A stretch of 64,000 nt of DNA from Malaya genurostris (taxonomy: Eukaryota > Arthropoda > Insecta > Diptera > Culicidae), in assembly GCF_030247185.1 (NCBI RefSeq), contig NC_080571.1, positions 206,280,195 through 206,344,194 on the forward strand, in the 5' to 3' direction. Numbering within the stretch: the first letter of the stretch is position 1; each line of letters begins with the position of its first letter. A program made the position numbers and the translations under genes. Below the pieces are notes generated by a model. The model was not told the DNA's origin. It made no database searches and was given only the letters and a program-made list of their open reading frames with translations. Below, in pieces: positions 31,942 to 44,718 of the stretch.

Positions 31942-32105
31942 AGTATTCCAGAGCAGGTCGTGCAGACGAAAGAGCCGATGGTCATGTTGATGTAGGTTGG
32001 ACCTTTTTGACCACAATCGAAGCACTGTTTGTTGCCACCGATTCCGACTAGCTCCCGGAGCGTTTTCAGGATTTTATCATCTTGTTTCTTCCGGACCACC
32101 GCCAT
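31942..32105 (-). CDS. drongo: First coding exon of AGFG1/drongo-type ArfGAP protein
   Basis: Encodes 54 residues plus two bases of the next codon. The ATG at 32105 has a strong context (GGCCATGG). The sequence MAVVRKKQDDKILKTLREL followed by CFDCGQKGPTYINMTIGSFV and CTTC matches the start of the ArfGAP zinc finger (CX2CX16CX2C) of the AGFG1 / Drosophila Drongo family, which has an ArfGAP domain and FG repeats and acts in nucleocytoplasmic RNA export and vesicle traffic. A consensus donor (ACT|GTAAGTATTT) ends the exon. The rest of the ArfGAP fold and the FG repeats must lie in later exons at lower coordinates; I did not find them in the window, so intron 1 may exceed 30 kb. It is too short to appear as a long open frame. 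Confidence 0.9.
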
Positions 32106-34136
32106 GGCCGTTGATGATTTATGTAACTTGTGAATTTTGTTACCGTTTGTGCGCCTTTTCCGCGCAGTAATCCACTAAAAATCAATTTCTCGGTAATCAA
32201 ACCAATCTTCACCCTACTTAACACCTCACTTCACAATCGATTTTGCCGACGGAAAATGATTTACCGTTCACTGTGCACTATGTGTAATTCTTCACGTTTC
32301 CAAGCTTTTATCGCTTAATTCCTAAATGGATGCCTGCCGACAGTTCCGACGCGGGAAGAGACCGGAAGCAACGAAGTAATCTGCATCAATTGATTCAATT
32401 AACAAAGGCATGGAAATGGGTTTTTTCTAAAAGAATACACGCGTGAAATAGTACTCCGCGAACTATTCACGTCTGTGTTTCCTTGTATCAATACAAAACA
32501 TTGAAACGAGTTCCGGTAACACCAGTTAAATTCATTTGAAGTAGTCTAAAATCTCTAATTGTAATCTTTCATTTAAAGTTTGGATTCTGGTCCTTGATAA
32601 ATTTGTAACTCAAACTTTGTAAACGGAGTCGATTATTTTCAGTACGGGTACATTTCGTTCATGAATAAGTAGTTATGGAAAATAATGGATCATAATAATA
32701 CTTGATTCATTGTTTTACAGGGCTATCTGTTTTATTTGGCTTAGAGTTCAGAGAGGCCAAAAGTTAACCAACAGCCGACACGTGCATCAGTGCAGTCAGG
32801 CAAACGGGTGGGTGTAAATTGGAATCGAATTTATGGTTTTTAACTTGTGATTATTATTCATACCAAGTGCTCCAAAGTTATATTAAATTGTTGTTCGTAT
32901 TAAAGCTAAATATTCTACACTGAAAAACAAAGCTTATTATATTAGTTTTTCAGAGTTTTTAAATTTTCGAATCGCCCGGATTTCGAATTTCTGATCGAAT
33001 GCGAAATTTTTTATTCTATATCTCATACGAGCTCGAGTGTTGAACACAAAAGGCATCACTCGATGGAAATACAGAATGCATTTTTTTCCATTCGATCGGA
33101 ATGCAGAACATGCTTGATTTCATTCTTTAAAACCCGAATAAAGTCTTCTTCTTCGCTAGGGCCTATCGTATTTTATGTCCTTTGCACATTTTGATACTAA
33201 ATTGTAAAAATCTTAATGCAATAGAACATGCGTGACGTGTTAACGATTAAGCGATTGTAAAATCACTGTTTTAACAAAAATTTGATGCAGTCTCATTAAA
33301 TAGTTTGAGTTTTCCATTATTTTATGTTATTTTCCTGCAGAAATTAGGAACCACTACAAATGCCCACAAATCGTCCATAAGCTCCGCCCGCACCACCCAT
33401 CCATAAGAGCTCGATCAGCTGTTCGGGAAGCGCATTCCATCGTTCTGGCCGCCCTGCTTTACTGTTCGTTTTACTTTTGTGCGACAAATTTGAAACGGTC
33501 CGTCACACACTAGTAAACTTTTGTATCTACCTACTACGCAAATGGACACACTTGAATGGAGTGAAAAATTGCGGCTTAGAACAAAACACTCGGACGGATA
33601 CAACGAAACTAGCACAGTTTATAATTCAATTTATTACACTTTATTATTCGTTCCTCTAACTTTCAAGATCCAGCATGCATTTGTCGTTTTTCTCTCTTCT
33701 TCGTAAATCACACGCAGCGATTGAACTTCCTTTCACATCACACAGGCACTATATTCTTCAATGCAGGTCGAGATTCCCACTTGTGTGAGTAGATGTATAA
33801 CATTTTTTTTTTTTTAACTGGTTGATTGCGATTACTCTTTTCATTCAAAACTAATTTACGAAAACCTGAAATATTTTCATTTTTTCACGGAAATTTTAGC
33901 GAACATAAAAATAAACACAGATTCAGGTAATTTTCATTTTACGAATGTGTACGCGGCCACTGAATTCGCTTTTGAAATTTTGCTACACAATGAATCATTT
34001 ACACCATTCTATCTCGCACTCTGCGATTATTTCCTTTAAATGTTGTTGATGTACAAATAGTCCGGAAATCCTTGGAGAGAAAATCAACATCGACTGTGTT
34101 TGCTTGATACAATAATCCAAGTTTTCAATTCTTACA
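32106..34136 (-). other. Presumed 5' region of the drongo-like gene; otherwise unassigned
   Basis: Bases 32106-32370 are the likely 5' UTR and proximal region of the drongo-like exon, with a possible acceptor (TTGATTTTTAG) near 32176 on the minus strand. Bases 33360-33480 are richer in G and C. A T run lies at 33807-33819. No protein frame is supported. Confidence 0.35.
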
Positions 34137-34293
34137 TGGTTCTCGCTATTGTACTGATCGGTTACGGGCACTCGGCTGTTTACTGCATCCGGCTAATGTC
34201 CTTCAAGATGGTACGCTCGCACCGGAACCGAATGCTTATTATATTTCTCAAGGACCGTCGACGGATACGCTTCGCATCGAGAAATAATCCACC
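34137..34293 (-). other. Possible untranslated upstream exon of the drongo-like gene
   Basis: A minus-strand block of 157 bases bounded by a good acceptor (TGATTCCCTTGCAG, ending at 34294) and a good donor (CCAT|GTAAGAATTG). It is less AT-rich than its flanks and has no full-length open frame. It could be a 5' UTR exon of the gene starting at 32105. The opposite-strand frame at 34100-34321 has no motif. Confidence 0.3.
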
Positions 34294-35089
34294 CTGCAAG
34301 GGAATCAATCACTCGCGATAATTTACAACGCAAACCAACCACAACCGAGGAACACTACATTCAAAGTGAGAGCTGGCGATCGAACAACCATGAACGAAAC
34401 TCGGCACTTGGCCGTTTCTTCTGCAGTTTCACGCATACAACCACGTTGAAGTAAAAATTTATGAATCGGAATTTGTTTCGTGTTCGTTTCAACGAACTTC
34501 TATTCCTCTTTGCGGTTGCCAGATAAATAATATTGCAAGATAGAAAGTGATGGCAATATTAGAATGACATTTGGCTGCGGCTGTCAGGAACAGAGATGCC
34601 AGTTATTTACAAAACGAAATTTTCGGAATTACATTATGTTGAGCGAATGGCTATTCTATTCCATCATATTATGGTTTTAGAATGATAATTCCAATAAGTT
34701 TTCATTCTGCATATCTCACAGCAGCGCTTACAATAAAATACAACGACAAAATTCAATACAAACTAATTATTTTCAACAATCTGAATCAATATAATTAAAT
34801 ATTAATTCCATATACTGACCAAGTTTGAAAATGTTGTCTACACAAAAGAAATAAATCTGTTATTAATTTAGACAATCGTTTTGATATCAGTTCCGTAATC
34901 AATTTGTATGCGCATATAAAAATCAATTCGTTAATTATAAATTTGTATGAATGGCATCTCTGTTGTGAGGATGAATACCTGAGATATACACGGAGCTAGA
35001 AAATTATTTAATAATCTGCCACACGGTGCCAGAAAATTGCTAATTACTGAGTATATTGCACGCGTATTAGGGTTGCATGCTGAAAGTTA

Positions 35090-36340
35090 GCTGCAATATT
35101 TCCACATATCTTAATTGCCGGTAGCAAGATCTGTAAATGAAAAATGAAATTAAGAAAAGAAAACTCTCAATAAAGATTAGAAAACATCTCCAATGCTAAT
35201 GACATTTTCTCTTTGTTTACTTTTAGAGTTTTTTTTGTGATAACGGCCAACAAGCCACCTATCAACATTTAATTTGAAGAAGAACTCGAAAGCATCAGTA
35301 CTCAGTGTAGGTAAGTCATAATAGTAAATGATAGAGAAAAGTGTTCTCCTTCGTCTGGTATTAAAGTTAAAACTCTATTTTTCATAGCTCGCCTGCAATT
35401 TCTTTAAAAGTGGATGTTGAAAGAATGTTTATTGAACTGAACCGAAACAAATACCGGATCTCGTTATTGGTCTATATATCATCTTATAAAATCAAAAATG
35501 ATTACACGAAATAAAGGCAAATTAATTTTCCTACATTTTCAAATGAACAGTTCTTGGAACAGATCCTAAAATTCAACAATATCATTAAAATTATATGAGT
35601 TCCACATGAGAGCCCATGTAAAATTTAATCGTCATCCTAAGAAAAGTTCTAAGAATGAAATTTAGAGGGCACGTCAGGTAGAATTTGTTTTACGTTAGAG
35701 TGCCAATTGGCACATTGTCGCAAAGCTGATTTACCGGTAGCGACACCTGCCAATGAAAAATGGAACCAAGAAAAGGAGGATTCTTTCAAAAATTTTCATA
35801 TCGGCAGTAGTGATTTGCAACATTTTTATCGTTTATTCAATAGTACAAATAGATATAAGCTATAAAAGTACACACGGAGTAGAAAAAACTCTATTTCAAA
35901 GTGATTACCACTACTTTTTTTAGTGTAAACTACGATCAAACCTGGAAAATCTTCAGAAATGTGTGAAATTGGGAAAGGTTAGGTTTTTTCAGATCAGCAT
36001 TTATTTAAACAGAAACCAGTGTAAGGTTGATTTCTCGAATACTAGAATGTATAGCGATCGAGTACTATTTATTCTGGATACTTTATTTGTTATTTCCAGA
36101 CATTTGAAAAATGGTATCAAACCAAGTTTAATGCTCCATTCTGAATAAACTGTAGAATGAATTACGATCAATATTACCACCTCAGAGTAAAAACTTTTTC
36201 TTCAACTTCTACTATGATTATTCAAATGAATTTGCCCGTTATAGGAAATCGTTGAAAAGGTGGAGTCATTAAAAATTTTCCTAACGATTTGACAGCCCTT
36301 GCTGAAAGTATCATCTCTAAACAAGCAGCGCCTCTACATT
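35090..36340. repeat. Duplicated repeat of about 1.2 kb, copy A
   Basis: Matches 36360-37400 in the same order: GTAAGTCATAATAGTAAA near 35310 and 36822, AATTGGGAAAGGTTAGG near 35967 (AATTGGGTTAGGCTAG in copy B), AGCGATCGAGTA near 36051 and 37168, and GCTGAAAGTATCATCTCTAA near 36302 and 37333. The copies differ by small indels and substitutions. An internal segment at 35720-35800 recurs inverted at 37535-37582. It codes nothing recognisable. Confidence 0.65.
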
Positions 36341-36359
36341 TCAGTTTTGCGACAATATG

Positions 36360-37400
36360 CCAATTGATGGTAGCAAGATTTGTGAATGAAAAATAAAATA
36401 AAGAAAACAAAGGTCCCAATAAATATTAGAAAAGATATCCAATGCAAATTACATTTTCTCTTTGTTTACTTTTAGTGTTTTTTTTTCTGTGATAACGACT
36501 AATAAACCACCTTGAAGAAGAATTCCGACACAATCGGTACTCACTGTGGGCAGACCCTGTCAGCTTGGAGCGAAGTCAATTTTCAGTTCAGCAACGCCAT
36601 CGCACGGCATCACATTCAACATATCATGTCAATTGTATGGGTGCGCAACCCTGCTATTTTGGCGCGCACGAATTTGACATTTTTCTCCCCTACTTCTATG
36701 TATAAGATTCGATGCGGGCTCGTCTGGGGGCGACATGCTCGCAAAAAAGGATGTTGCCAATGATTTGTTCGGGAAATGTGAGAGCTGGATATCTTGTTAA
36801 CATGATGTCTTTGCTGTGGGTAAGTCATAATAGTAAACGATAGAGAAAAGTTTTTTTCTTCGTCTGGTAATAAAGTTAATACTCTACTTTCATAGCTCGC
36901 CTGCAATTTCTTTTAAAGGTGGATTTTGAAAAGTGACTTATTGGATGAATCACGAATTTCAATCATATGAATAGATACCAGCAATAAAATTAAACTCGGG
37001 AGAGAAGAACATCGTTTTGGTAGTGATTACTGCTACTGTTTCCAGTGTGAACCACGATAAAATATGAAGTGTCTTCAGAAATATGCAAATTGGGTTAGGC
37101 TAGTTTTTTCAGACATTTTTTAAACCGAAATCAGTATAATTTTGACATCTGGAGTACTAGAATGTTTAGCGATCGAGTATCATTTATTTTGGACGCTTCA
37201 CTTGTCACTCCAGAGCATTTGAATTATATTGAACGGTATTGCTATGATTTTTCAAATGAGTCTGAGTTTTTCTCGGAAATCGATACAAACATGAACTAAC
37301 TTAAAATTTTCCTGGCGATTTGACAGCTCTTGCTGAAAGTATCGTCTCTAAACGAGCAGCGCCTCTGCAATTCATTTAGACGACAATCTGCCATTTGCTA
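36360..37400. repeat. Duplicated repeat, copy B, with an insertion
   Basis: Second copy of the unit at 35090-36340. It carries a 263-base insertion (36551-36813) absent from copy A. The pair is in tandem and in the same orientation. Confidence 0.65.
36551..36813. mobile_element. Insertion with 7-bp target duplication in copy B
   Basis: Begins CAGACCCTGTCAGC and ends GATGTCTTTG, flanked by CTGTGGG at 36544-36550 and 36814-36820. Copy A shows the uninterrupted site (CAGTGTAGGTAAGTC). The interior is less AT-rich than its host. The ends are not clearly inverted; a 7-8 base target duplication would suit hAT-type or piggyBac-unlike elements. The family is not identified. Confidence 0.55.
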
Positions 37401-37582
37401 ATTACTCTGAGGTAGTAATATCGAAATTAATTAATTGTGCGAAAACTAAAGCTCTGCACTGACGAGTCTAAGACAAAACATAAAGAAATATTAAAATCAC
37501 AACAGTTGACATGAAAATATTCGGAATAATCTTCTTTTCCTTGGTTCCATTTTTCATTCCCAGGTAGCGCTACCGGTAATTA

Positions 37583-38029
37583 GCGGCCCTTACACGATCA
37601 TTAAAAGTGTCATTACTAAAAAGTAATGGCACTTTTAATGATCATGTAAGGTCTACGAGTTCAGTAATGACACGAGTAATGATGGAATTCCGGATTTTCC
37701 ATCATTACCAACATTATTTCTTCTTCTTTTTTTTTTGTGGAAGTGCTGAACATCTTTAGAACTATACGCGAAAAAATGACAAAGTGTAGATTTAAATTGT
37801 TAATATTTCATTAACCTTAACGTTTCAATGGCAAGTTAAATTTATTTTCAGCTAAACAAAAATAAAAATATTGCTATTGCTATTGCTGGAGTAGTTACAA
37901 ATTCTCATCATTAATAATGAACGTGTAATGCTAAAAAGTAATTATGTACAGTAATGCAGTAATGACGAGCGTTTGAGCAGAAGTGTCATTACTTAGTAAT
38001 GACACTTTTAATGATCGTGTAAGGACCGC
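37583..38029. mobile_element. MITE with 35-bp ends and TA target
   Basis: Ends GCGGCCCTTACACGATCATT and AATGATCGTGTAAGGACCGC are inverted copies with one difference; the repeat continues to about 35 bases (TAAAAGTGTCATTACT). TA is duplicated at 37581-37582 and 38030-38031. The left terminus carries its own foldback: GTCATTACTAAAAAGTAATG, with arms of about 30 bases. It is non-coding and 447 bases long. Confidence 0.85.
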
Positions 38030-38735
38030 TATTGAGTTTTGCGACTATATACCTACAATATATATTATTTATCTTTATGTTTCGAAAACTGAAAAATATT
38101 GCGTTTTGTGTTCAGTACGTATAAATTTTATTCAAATCGATTAAAAATCCCATCGAGATTATCACAATTTCAATTTTGTACTATGTTGTAATCATTCGCA
38201 TAATTTTCGTTTTAATGTTTGGATAATAGGTATTTCAATTGCCAGAAATTCAACAAAGCGCATTTTGTTTACCTACCTTTCAACGAGTTTTTTAAATTTA
38301 TTTGAGCTTAATGAACCTGCCAGAGTTTTTCAAAATCAGCTGATAAAAGAATTAAACTTATAATTATTATAATATGTTTTAACTTTGCGATATAAAATAT
38401 TTTTTTAGAGTTAATATCGCAAGCTTATTTCATTCGATTTCGATTGAATTCAAATGTGATTCAAACGTCATGGGACTATCGCAAATTTCCGTTTGTACCT
38501 AGTTGAAAAATTTTTGTGATAAAATGTAAATTATGTTATTGTTCCATATCGAAACGTAACGTTTTGTAAGGTTGATGCGAACAGTCGACTAGATGAGCCC
38601 CTTATTTCCAACGTATAGAAAATTATAAATTTTCCCTGATTTTTTCATTGCGTTTTATGGAAATGGAATTGAGAATGTTCAAAGATTCGATTCATCGAAA
38701 TTGGACCGAAGAATTGTTACACCGTCTTATCGGTT
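38030..38735. other. AT-rich region without recognised features
   Basis: No gene or ordered repeat identified. Confidence 0.4.
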
Positions 38736-38739
38736 CATA

Positions 38740-38990
38740 CTCATTGCCCTTATTTTTGTCGAAAAAGGGTTTTAAAAGCCAATCATTCCCGCATTTGACT
38801 GATCTGTCTCCCCACGATTTTCAAGTTTTCAGCAAATCTCGTTTCCGATGAAAGGCATGCACTATGCTGACATTTTGGCCATTTAAAAGGCGTGTATCGA
38901 TATCCTCCGAGAAATGCCGGTCACAAACCTAAAACGGTCATTCGAAAAGTTGTTAGGTCGTACCAATTAGTGTATCATAGTGAAACGAGA
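38740..38990 (+). pseudogene. Tc1/mariner-type transposase C-terminal relic
   Basis: The plus strand reads FPHLTDLSPHDFQVF, a decayed PPYSPDLSPCDFFLF block with the third catalytic Asp. After frameshifts and stops comes the equivalent of the C terminus (SSEKCRSQT, NGHSKSC). It differs in type from the mariners elsewhere in the window. No ends were found. Confidence 0.6.
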
Positions 38991-39019
38991 CTATTCTGAA
39001 TAAATTAAGGCTATTGTCA

Positions 39020-39135
39020 TTTCCTTGGTAGAGTCGCCATTATATTTTGCCGATTTATCGACTTTCAATCAAAGAATTGTGATAAAATCGAATGGAACAT
39101 CTTTGCCTCTCTCTAAGAGGCAATATCGCAGAAAT
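39020..39135. repeat. Dispersed repeat, copy 2
   Basis: Diverged copy of 28350-28460 (TCGACTTTCAATCAAAGAAT and GATAAAATCGAATGG). It begins a few bases past the transposase relic, so it may belong to the same element. Confidence 0.5.
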
Positions 39136-39965
39136 AAGAGTTCGAAAGTTGTACAATACTGCTGTTTATATCGACGCGAACACTTGAAGCAAATGCATCC
39201 ATTTACATCCATCCCTTAATACCAATCTATCGAACAGCTCACTCTAATTAATGGTTTTCGTATTTGAGATGGCTACTGGAGCCGTTACCCTGAAACAAAA
39301 ATTTCGAAATAAACTATTAATTGTTCTTATATTGAAAAACCATGTTTACTTCAAGGCAAAGTGTGTCTTTGTTTCCTGCACGTAGTGAAGAAAATTGTAG
39401 AAATGAATAGAGTGTGGGTAATGAAACGATTTTCTTCGTCATATTTATTATCGAAATACTTGTCAAAGGTTGCATATTTTCATGGTCACAATCTTTAAAG
39501 TTTTTGAACAAATTAGCTAAAATATGCTTCATGTTTAAGTATCAATATTTTGAAAATGTGGATATACGTGAATGAAACTATGACGACATATTCTTTCAAA
39601 CCAAAACACTATAAGGACAATTTATAAGCACAACTCAAAGGCGCACAAATATATATATGAAAATATACTTTCAGAAAAGAGTGTCTCCACATTCCCCAAA
39701 ACACAGAACACTCTTAAATACATTACTCATTCACATTAGTTGTTATTTTTTTTGGGTTGACCTTCAGTTGATTTTGAAACAAGTTATAAATTGTAACAGC
39801 ACAACTGTACTTTTTACTACACTTTACTTTACTATACTGCAATATCCGAAAAATAGTGAAGAAATTTCTCAAGCTCTCTTTGTGAAAATCGACTTTTCAA
39901 CCGAGGCCAGGAGGGCCCAATGTCATATTCCATTCGACTCTGATCGACGAACTGAGCAAACGTCT

Positions 39966-39974
39966 GTGTGTGTG

Positions 39975-40037
<63 letters not shown>

Positions 40038-40040
40038 AAC
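39966..40040. repeat. (GT)n and (ATGT)n microsatellite
   Basis: A GT run with one interruption changes at its right end into five ATGT units. It corresponds to the GT run at 1505-1578. Confidence 0.95.
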
Positions 40041-40943
40041 CAAAATATGCACTCACTTTTCTCAGAGATGGCTGAACCGATTTTCACAAACTAAGATTCA
40101 AATGAAAGGTCTCATGGTCCCATACCCTGCTATTGGATTTCATTCCGATCCGAATCCGGTTCCGGAGTTACAGGATGATATGTACCAAAATTATGAAAAA
40201 AATATGCACTCACTTTTTTTAGAGATGGCTGAACCGATTTTCACGAACTAAGATTCAAATAAAAAGTATTATGGTCCCATAAAATGCTATTGAATTTCAT
40301 TTGAATGTGACTTCCGGTTTCGGAGTTATATGGTAATTTGCGAAAATTTGAGAAAAAGTTTACACTCAATTATCTCTGGAACAACTCAACCGATTTTCGT
40401 AAAAATTCAAATGAAAAGTCTTATAATATCTTAAAAATTTGTAGAACATTTTATCTGGATCCGACTTCCGGTTCCGGAACTAAAGCGTGATAAGTGGAAA
40501 ATTAATAATTTTATTAGTATTTCCACGAACGATGGTTAAAAACAGGTACAAAACCCATAAAACTGTCTGATAAATTCTTCTAGTTTGCAGAAATTGTTAG
40601 TTTGTTGGCATGAAAACTTAATTTGGCACTACTGGTCCCCTCTTTCCCTGTTCCGAGAGCACCGAAAGTGGAGAAGAAAAACTCCTAAAACTAAATTCAC
40701 TTCGATTTCTCTGCGATGCTTGAACCGATTTTCACAAATCTTGATTTAAATTAAAGTTCACACTGTCTTTGAAGCTACTGTGAAATTTCATCCGGATCCA
40801 ACTTCCGGTTCCGCAGTTACAGGACGATGGGTGTCAAAGTTTTCAAATCGTCATATAGAGAGACAATATGTACAACACGAAAGAAGAAGAAAACACAAAA
40901 TGAACAAGGCGTGCTTTGTTCTATTTCGTACACGTTGTGTAGT

Positions 40944-40944
40944 G

Positions 40945-40991
<47 letters not shown>
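40944..40991. repeat. (AAT)n microsatellite
   Basis: About 16 perfect trinucleotide units inside the repeat block. The poly-Asn or poly-Ile frames across it are not genes. Confidence 0.95.
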
Positions 40992-41510
40992 CCTATTACA
41001 TGTTTTATGCTGTTTAGCTTGACTTACAAGAAGTACAAGAAGAAACAGAAACGCAGATTCGTTTCGTTTGTTAGATTTCGTTTAATTGGTTTAATCGAAA
41101 TATAACATGAGATAGTAAGTCCAGGTTTAACTACATTCAAAACTGTTCCAATTTATAGGTCATATTTGTTGGTAGCAAACGAACCAACTTCGGCTATTCC
41201 GTTCATCTGAATCCGGTTTCGGAAGAATTGGAAATAGTGACTGGAAAGGATCTCACTCACTTTACTTGGAGATTTCCACAAACTTATAGGTTCAAAAGAA
41301 AAGTCTTACAGTTTCATACAGAATTCCTCAATTTGTTGTGGATACTACTTTCGGTTCCAGAACTACAGGGTAAAAAGGATTTATAAAGTTTATTTATAAG
41401 TTTATTCAATAATCAGTTGTTTTGCAAATGTCACGGTTATATTCACGATGTAATGAGTAATATGAGAAAGGCATCATTACACCACTAGGTGGGTTAAAAT
41501 AGGTCTTTTA

Positions 41511-44456
41511 TATTAATTTCAGTAAAGACGCCGATATAGCAAAAAACAATGAATAGATTAATTCCAAATTTTAAGGTGTTGTTCTTAATTGGGATAGCTT
41601 TTGGGTAAACGAATGTTTTTACTAAACAAATTGCGTGGTTGGTAGTCTGTTGTTTTATCAAAATAATGGGTATTTGAATACCGTTTTATTTTTTCAAACG
41701 CGAAGCATATGTGTCTATTTCTGTGCAATTTATAATTCAATAACTCGAATAGTAAAACGGTTTTCTTTCAAAACACATACATTTGAATAAAGCCGACACA
41801 TTTGATACATTATTTTCTATTTATTATTTCGTTGTAATAAATTCATTTTCAAAATTTATTAAGCTACCTATTTATTAAAACATAAATATTGTACATCTTT
41901 TAGTATATTTACCGTAAAACTGTTCCTAGTGCCAAAGAGTTCGTACTGTGATAAGTGCAATAAAAGTAACTATTATATGTTCTAGCAATCTTACGATGCA
42001 GTGGCCATATCAATTAAAAGGACATGATGGATCAACAATATACAATAAAAAGATGATTTAATTTGATTTTTAATCCATATAAATGGAACCTAAACTTATT
42101 GATAATAACAATATAACAATTTTTTAACTAAATAGTGTATATAAGTTTGGTAAAAAACTTATTTTAACCATTTACTATGAAAACTGCTCAACGTTGTGAA
42201 CGTTGTAGTATCTCATAAATAGAAGCGTAATAAAGTATTTTTTGAAAATATTGCAATAATTTGCTTTTGTGTGATAATATGCGAAAAACGTGCAATTTTA
42301 TTCAAATGTAAAACAGAATCATTCTAACTAAATAATTCTAATTTCCATTTACATGGGTTAAAAATCCATTCTAAATTTTGTCAGATGTTATTTTGTTAAT
42401 CATGATGTTTTTCTATGTTGTCCAAAACGTGTATAAACTAAATCATGCCATTTTCATTGTTTGAGATATCGATTGCATAGAAATCTATTTCAACTTTTTA
42501 TTATTTATCATTTTGCACCATGAGCAAAATCATTGAACTAAACAACTAGTCCAATAGAACTTTCAATTTATCTTTTCTAAAGAAGTAAAATGTAATTTTC
42601 TGTTGCATTGTTTATTTCGGTTTATTACACAACATTCATTATCTGTAACTAATTATGAATGATAGTTAGAGCGTCTATCAGTTTATTTCTCCTGCAAAAC
42701 TAATATTGGATTAATCATAAACTTATTTAGGCCGCCCAGTTATAATTGTAGGTTCTACAATATATTTGTGTAGCAGTCGGGTGAAAAAAGCCCTGCTTTC
42801 TTTCATATTATGCTACAAGCAGTTTACTATGTAAAACTATACAAAACGTTTCTATTGATAACTAAACAAATATTACTAGCTTCAAAATCGTAATGAATTC
42901 AATATACCTTTCATATTAATTTACCGATAAGAAGACTTAAGTGGCACAAGTCGTTGATATTTTCAGAGTATCAAATAAAATTTTGTTCAAATCACATTTC
43001 TCTAAGCTCTGATTCTCGAAGACTCATGTTTTCTGGATGCTGTATTTTGTCATCTGGTAGGCGAAAATATATTTATTGTGTTTTATTTGCTCTCTGCAGT
43101 AAGCGATTCTGAAAGATTCGATAGAAAACGTTAATAGATTTGATATAGTTTTATTCATGAACATCAAACTTGTTACGAGTAAGTTATGTGCAAATAGAAA
43201 CAAGCTGATGAAATCTCAAGCAGAGCATCTGTAGATGAGAATGCATGGTTGTGACACAATAGTAGGGGTTGATCTATTAATTTATGAGCAAAACGTTGGA
43301 TAATGGTTTAAACATTTGGTACTATTGGAACTCTTCTATTATTCACTAAATAAAATGTAAAAGTGGTTGGAATAGAAAATCTAGCAAAAATATTTACTGT
43401 TCGTTGCTCATCTGTAAGAGAGATTTAGTCGGTTTCTTGATTGTATGAAGAATGTTAAAATAACTCATTTGATACCGCTTGTAGCTCGGGGATTAATCGT
43501 CCATTGGCTAATCTTGCTTACAAGAAGCGTCCAATCGAAAAGTAGAATGAAACATCATACAGCTCTCTGGCAGGTCAGTGAACAAGCCAGATATTCCGTA
43601 ATAAAGACAATCTACTGTAGCCTCTTCCAATCAAATGATAGCATTTTAAAAAATGGATTAGAACGGATTGACAATAAAAACAAAGATGATGCAACCCAGT
43701 TGCTCTGCGATTGTGAGCACGTGTGCTACAAAGAAACGGAATTATCGCATGGTTTGCTGATAATTGCATAATGACTGTGAAAGTATTAAGAACGGCACTG
43801 GCAGAATAAAATTTAGGCAAAAGCTGGTATATTCAGTCTACAATTCATGCTGCCATGTATTATACGTCAAAATGCTATAGTATGTCAAAACCTAATATTT
43901 CAAATCGAAATTGCAGAACAAATATACATGAGAAAGCGATGGGTGCTAACGAACCATCACAAGGCATCATCTTCATATTTCTTAGGATGAGCACGAAATT
44001 AATTTACATTTGGAGAAAATTTAGCTCATGACTATTGAATGTTCGATCAACGCACACAATGAAGAAAAATTTCAATTATATCCGATTAATATCACACTAT
44101 ACATTAAGCAAATAATATAATTGCTACGCAAAAATAAGGTCAAGCAAGAGTTTTATACTTGTATAAAGCTACCGAAAATAATCATATAAATATGAGTTAG
44201 GTGACATAACTGACAGTTAGGCTCTATATACAATTTGTGTGATGCTTAGTATAAAATGGATTGCTAATGAGATCTCTAAAATGCTACCTAACCAACTACC
44301 TTTTTTACATTATAAATTACTTAAACGTTATGCGTTTCGTTATGTCATTTTGACTTGAGAAGAAATCATAAAAAGCATGATTGATTAGAGCCGTTAACTC
44401 ATTTAAACATGGTATGTTAGTAAATACATAGCAAGAATAAGCTACTACTGGAAATA
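41511..44456. other. AT-rich region without recognised features
   Basis: About 2.9 kb downstream of the transporter gene. The 108-codon plus-strand frame at 43445-43771 has no motif. The 3' UTR of the transporter should lie at its upper end. Confidence 0.4.
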
Positions 44457-44656
44457 CTACAGATAGCTATAGCTATATTTGTGCTCGCGATAAGAACCGA
44501 AATAATCAGAAATGTAGGAATCTATCATTAGCGAGGACACAGTTACACCATCAAGCAAAGGGGTTTTTATGTCAATACCTGTGCTCGCCAAAGTCGCTCG
44601 ACGATTCTCTCGAATGTGTCCATTAAGTTTGCCATTCGCCCGGTCAGGTTGATTTT
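44457..44656 (-). CDS. SLC16-type transporter, exon 3 (cytosolic tail)
   Basis: Joined to exon 2 by a 62-base intron (44657-44718; donor G|GTATGA, acceptor TTTATCCTTGCAG). It adds 66 residues and a TAG: ENQPDRANGKLNGHIRENR, then KTPLLDGVTV and a Tyr/Ser-rich end. The tail is polar, as expected for the cytosolic C terminus of a monocarboxylate transporter. The junction keeps the frame exactly. If the intron were retained, translation would end ten codons past the donor at 44687. The last residues could differ if another splice follows (a weak donor-like ACAGGTATTG lies at 44579). Confidence 0.7.
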
Positions 44657-44718
44657 CTGCAAGGATAAATTATTTGGTTAATGAAGTCACGAAACGCTCA
44701 TCATAACGCATTTCATAC

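Larger units (their letters stand above)
39890..41510. repeat. Interspersed repeat block, copy 3, of ~150-bp units
   Basis: Starts with the GAGGCCAGGAGGGCCCAATG segment and a GT run, as at 1437-1578, and ends with GAAAGGCATCATTACACCAC followed by TAGGTGG. Between these lie diverged tandem units of about 150 bases, each with GATGGCTGAACCGATTTTCA and then TTCCGGTTCCGGAGTTACAG. Units start near 40062, 40222, 40375 and 40712. No coding content; frames through the GT run are artefacts of the microsatellite. Confidence 0.75.

Noticed and set aside
39657..40251. Open frames across the second GT run and repeat units
   Set aside because: Same microsatellite artefact inside a repeat block.
40780..41105. 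Frames with poly-Ile or poly-Asn
   Set aside because: Translation of an (AAT)n microsatellite.
43445..43771. 108-codon plus-strand frame
   Set aside because: No motif, AT-rich, overlapped by an opposite frame; most likely chance.
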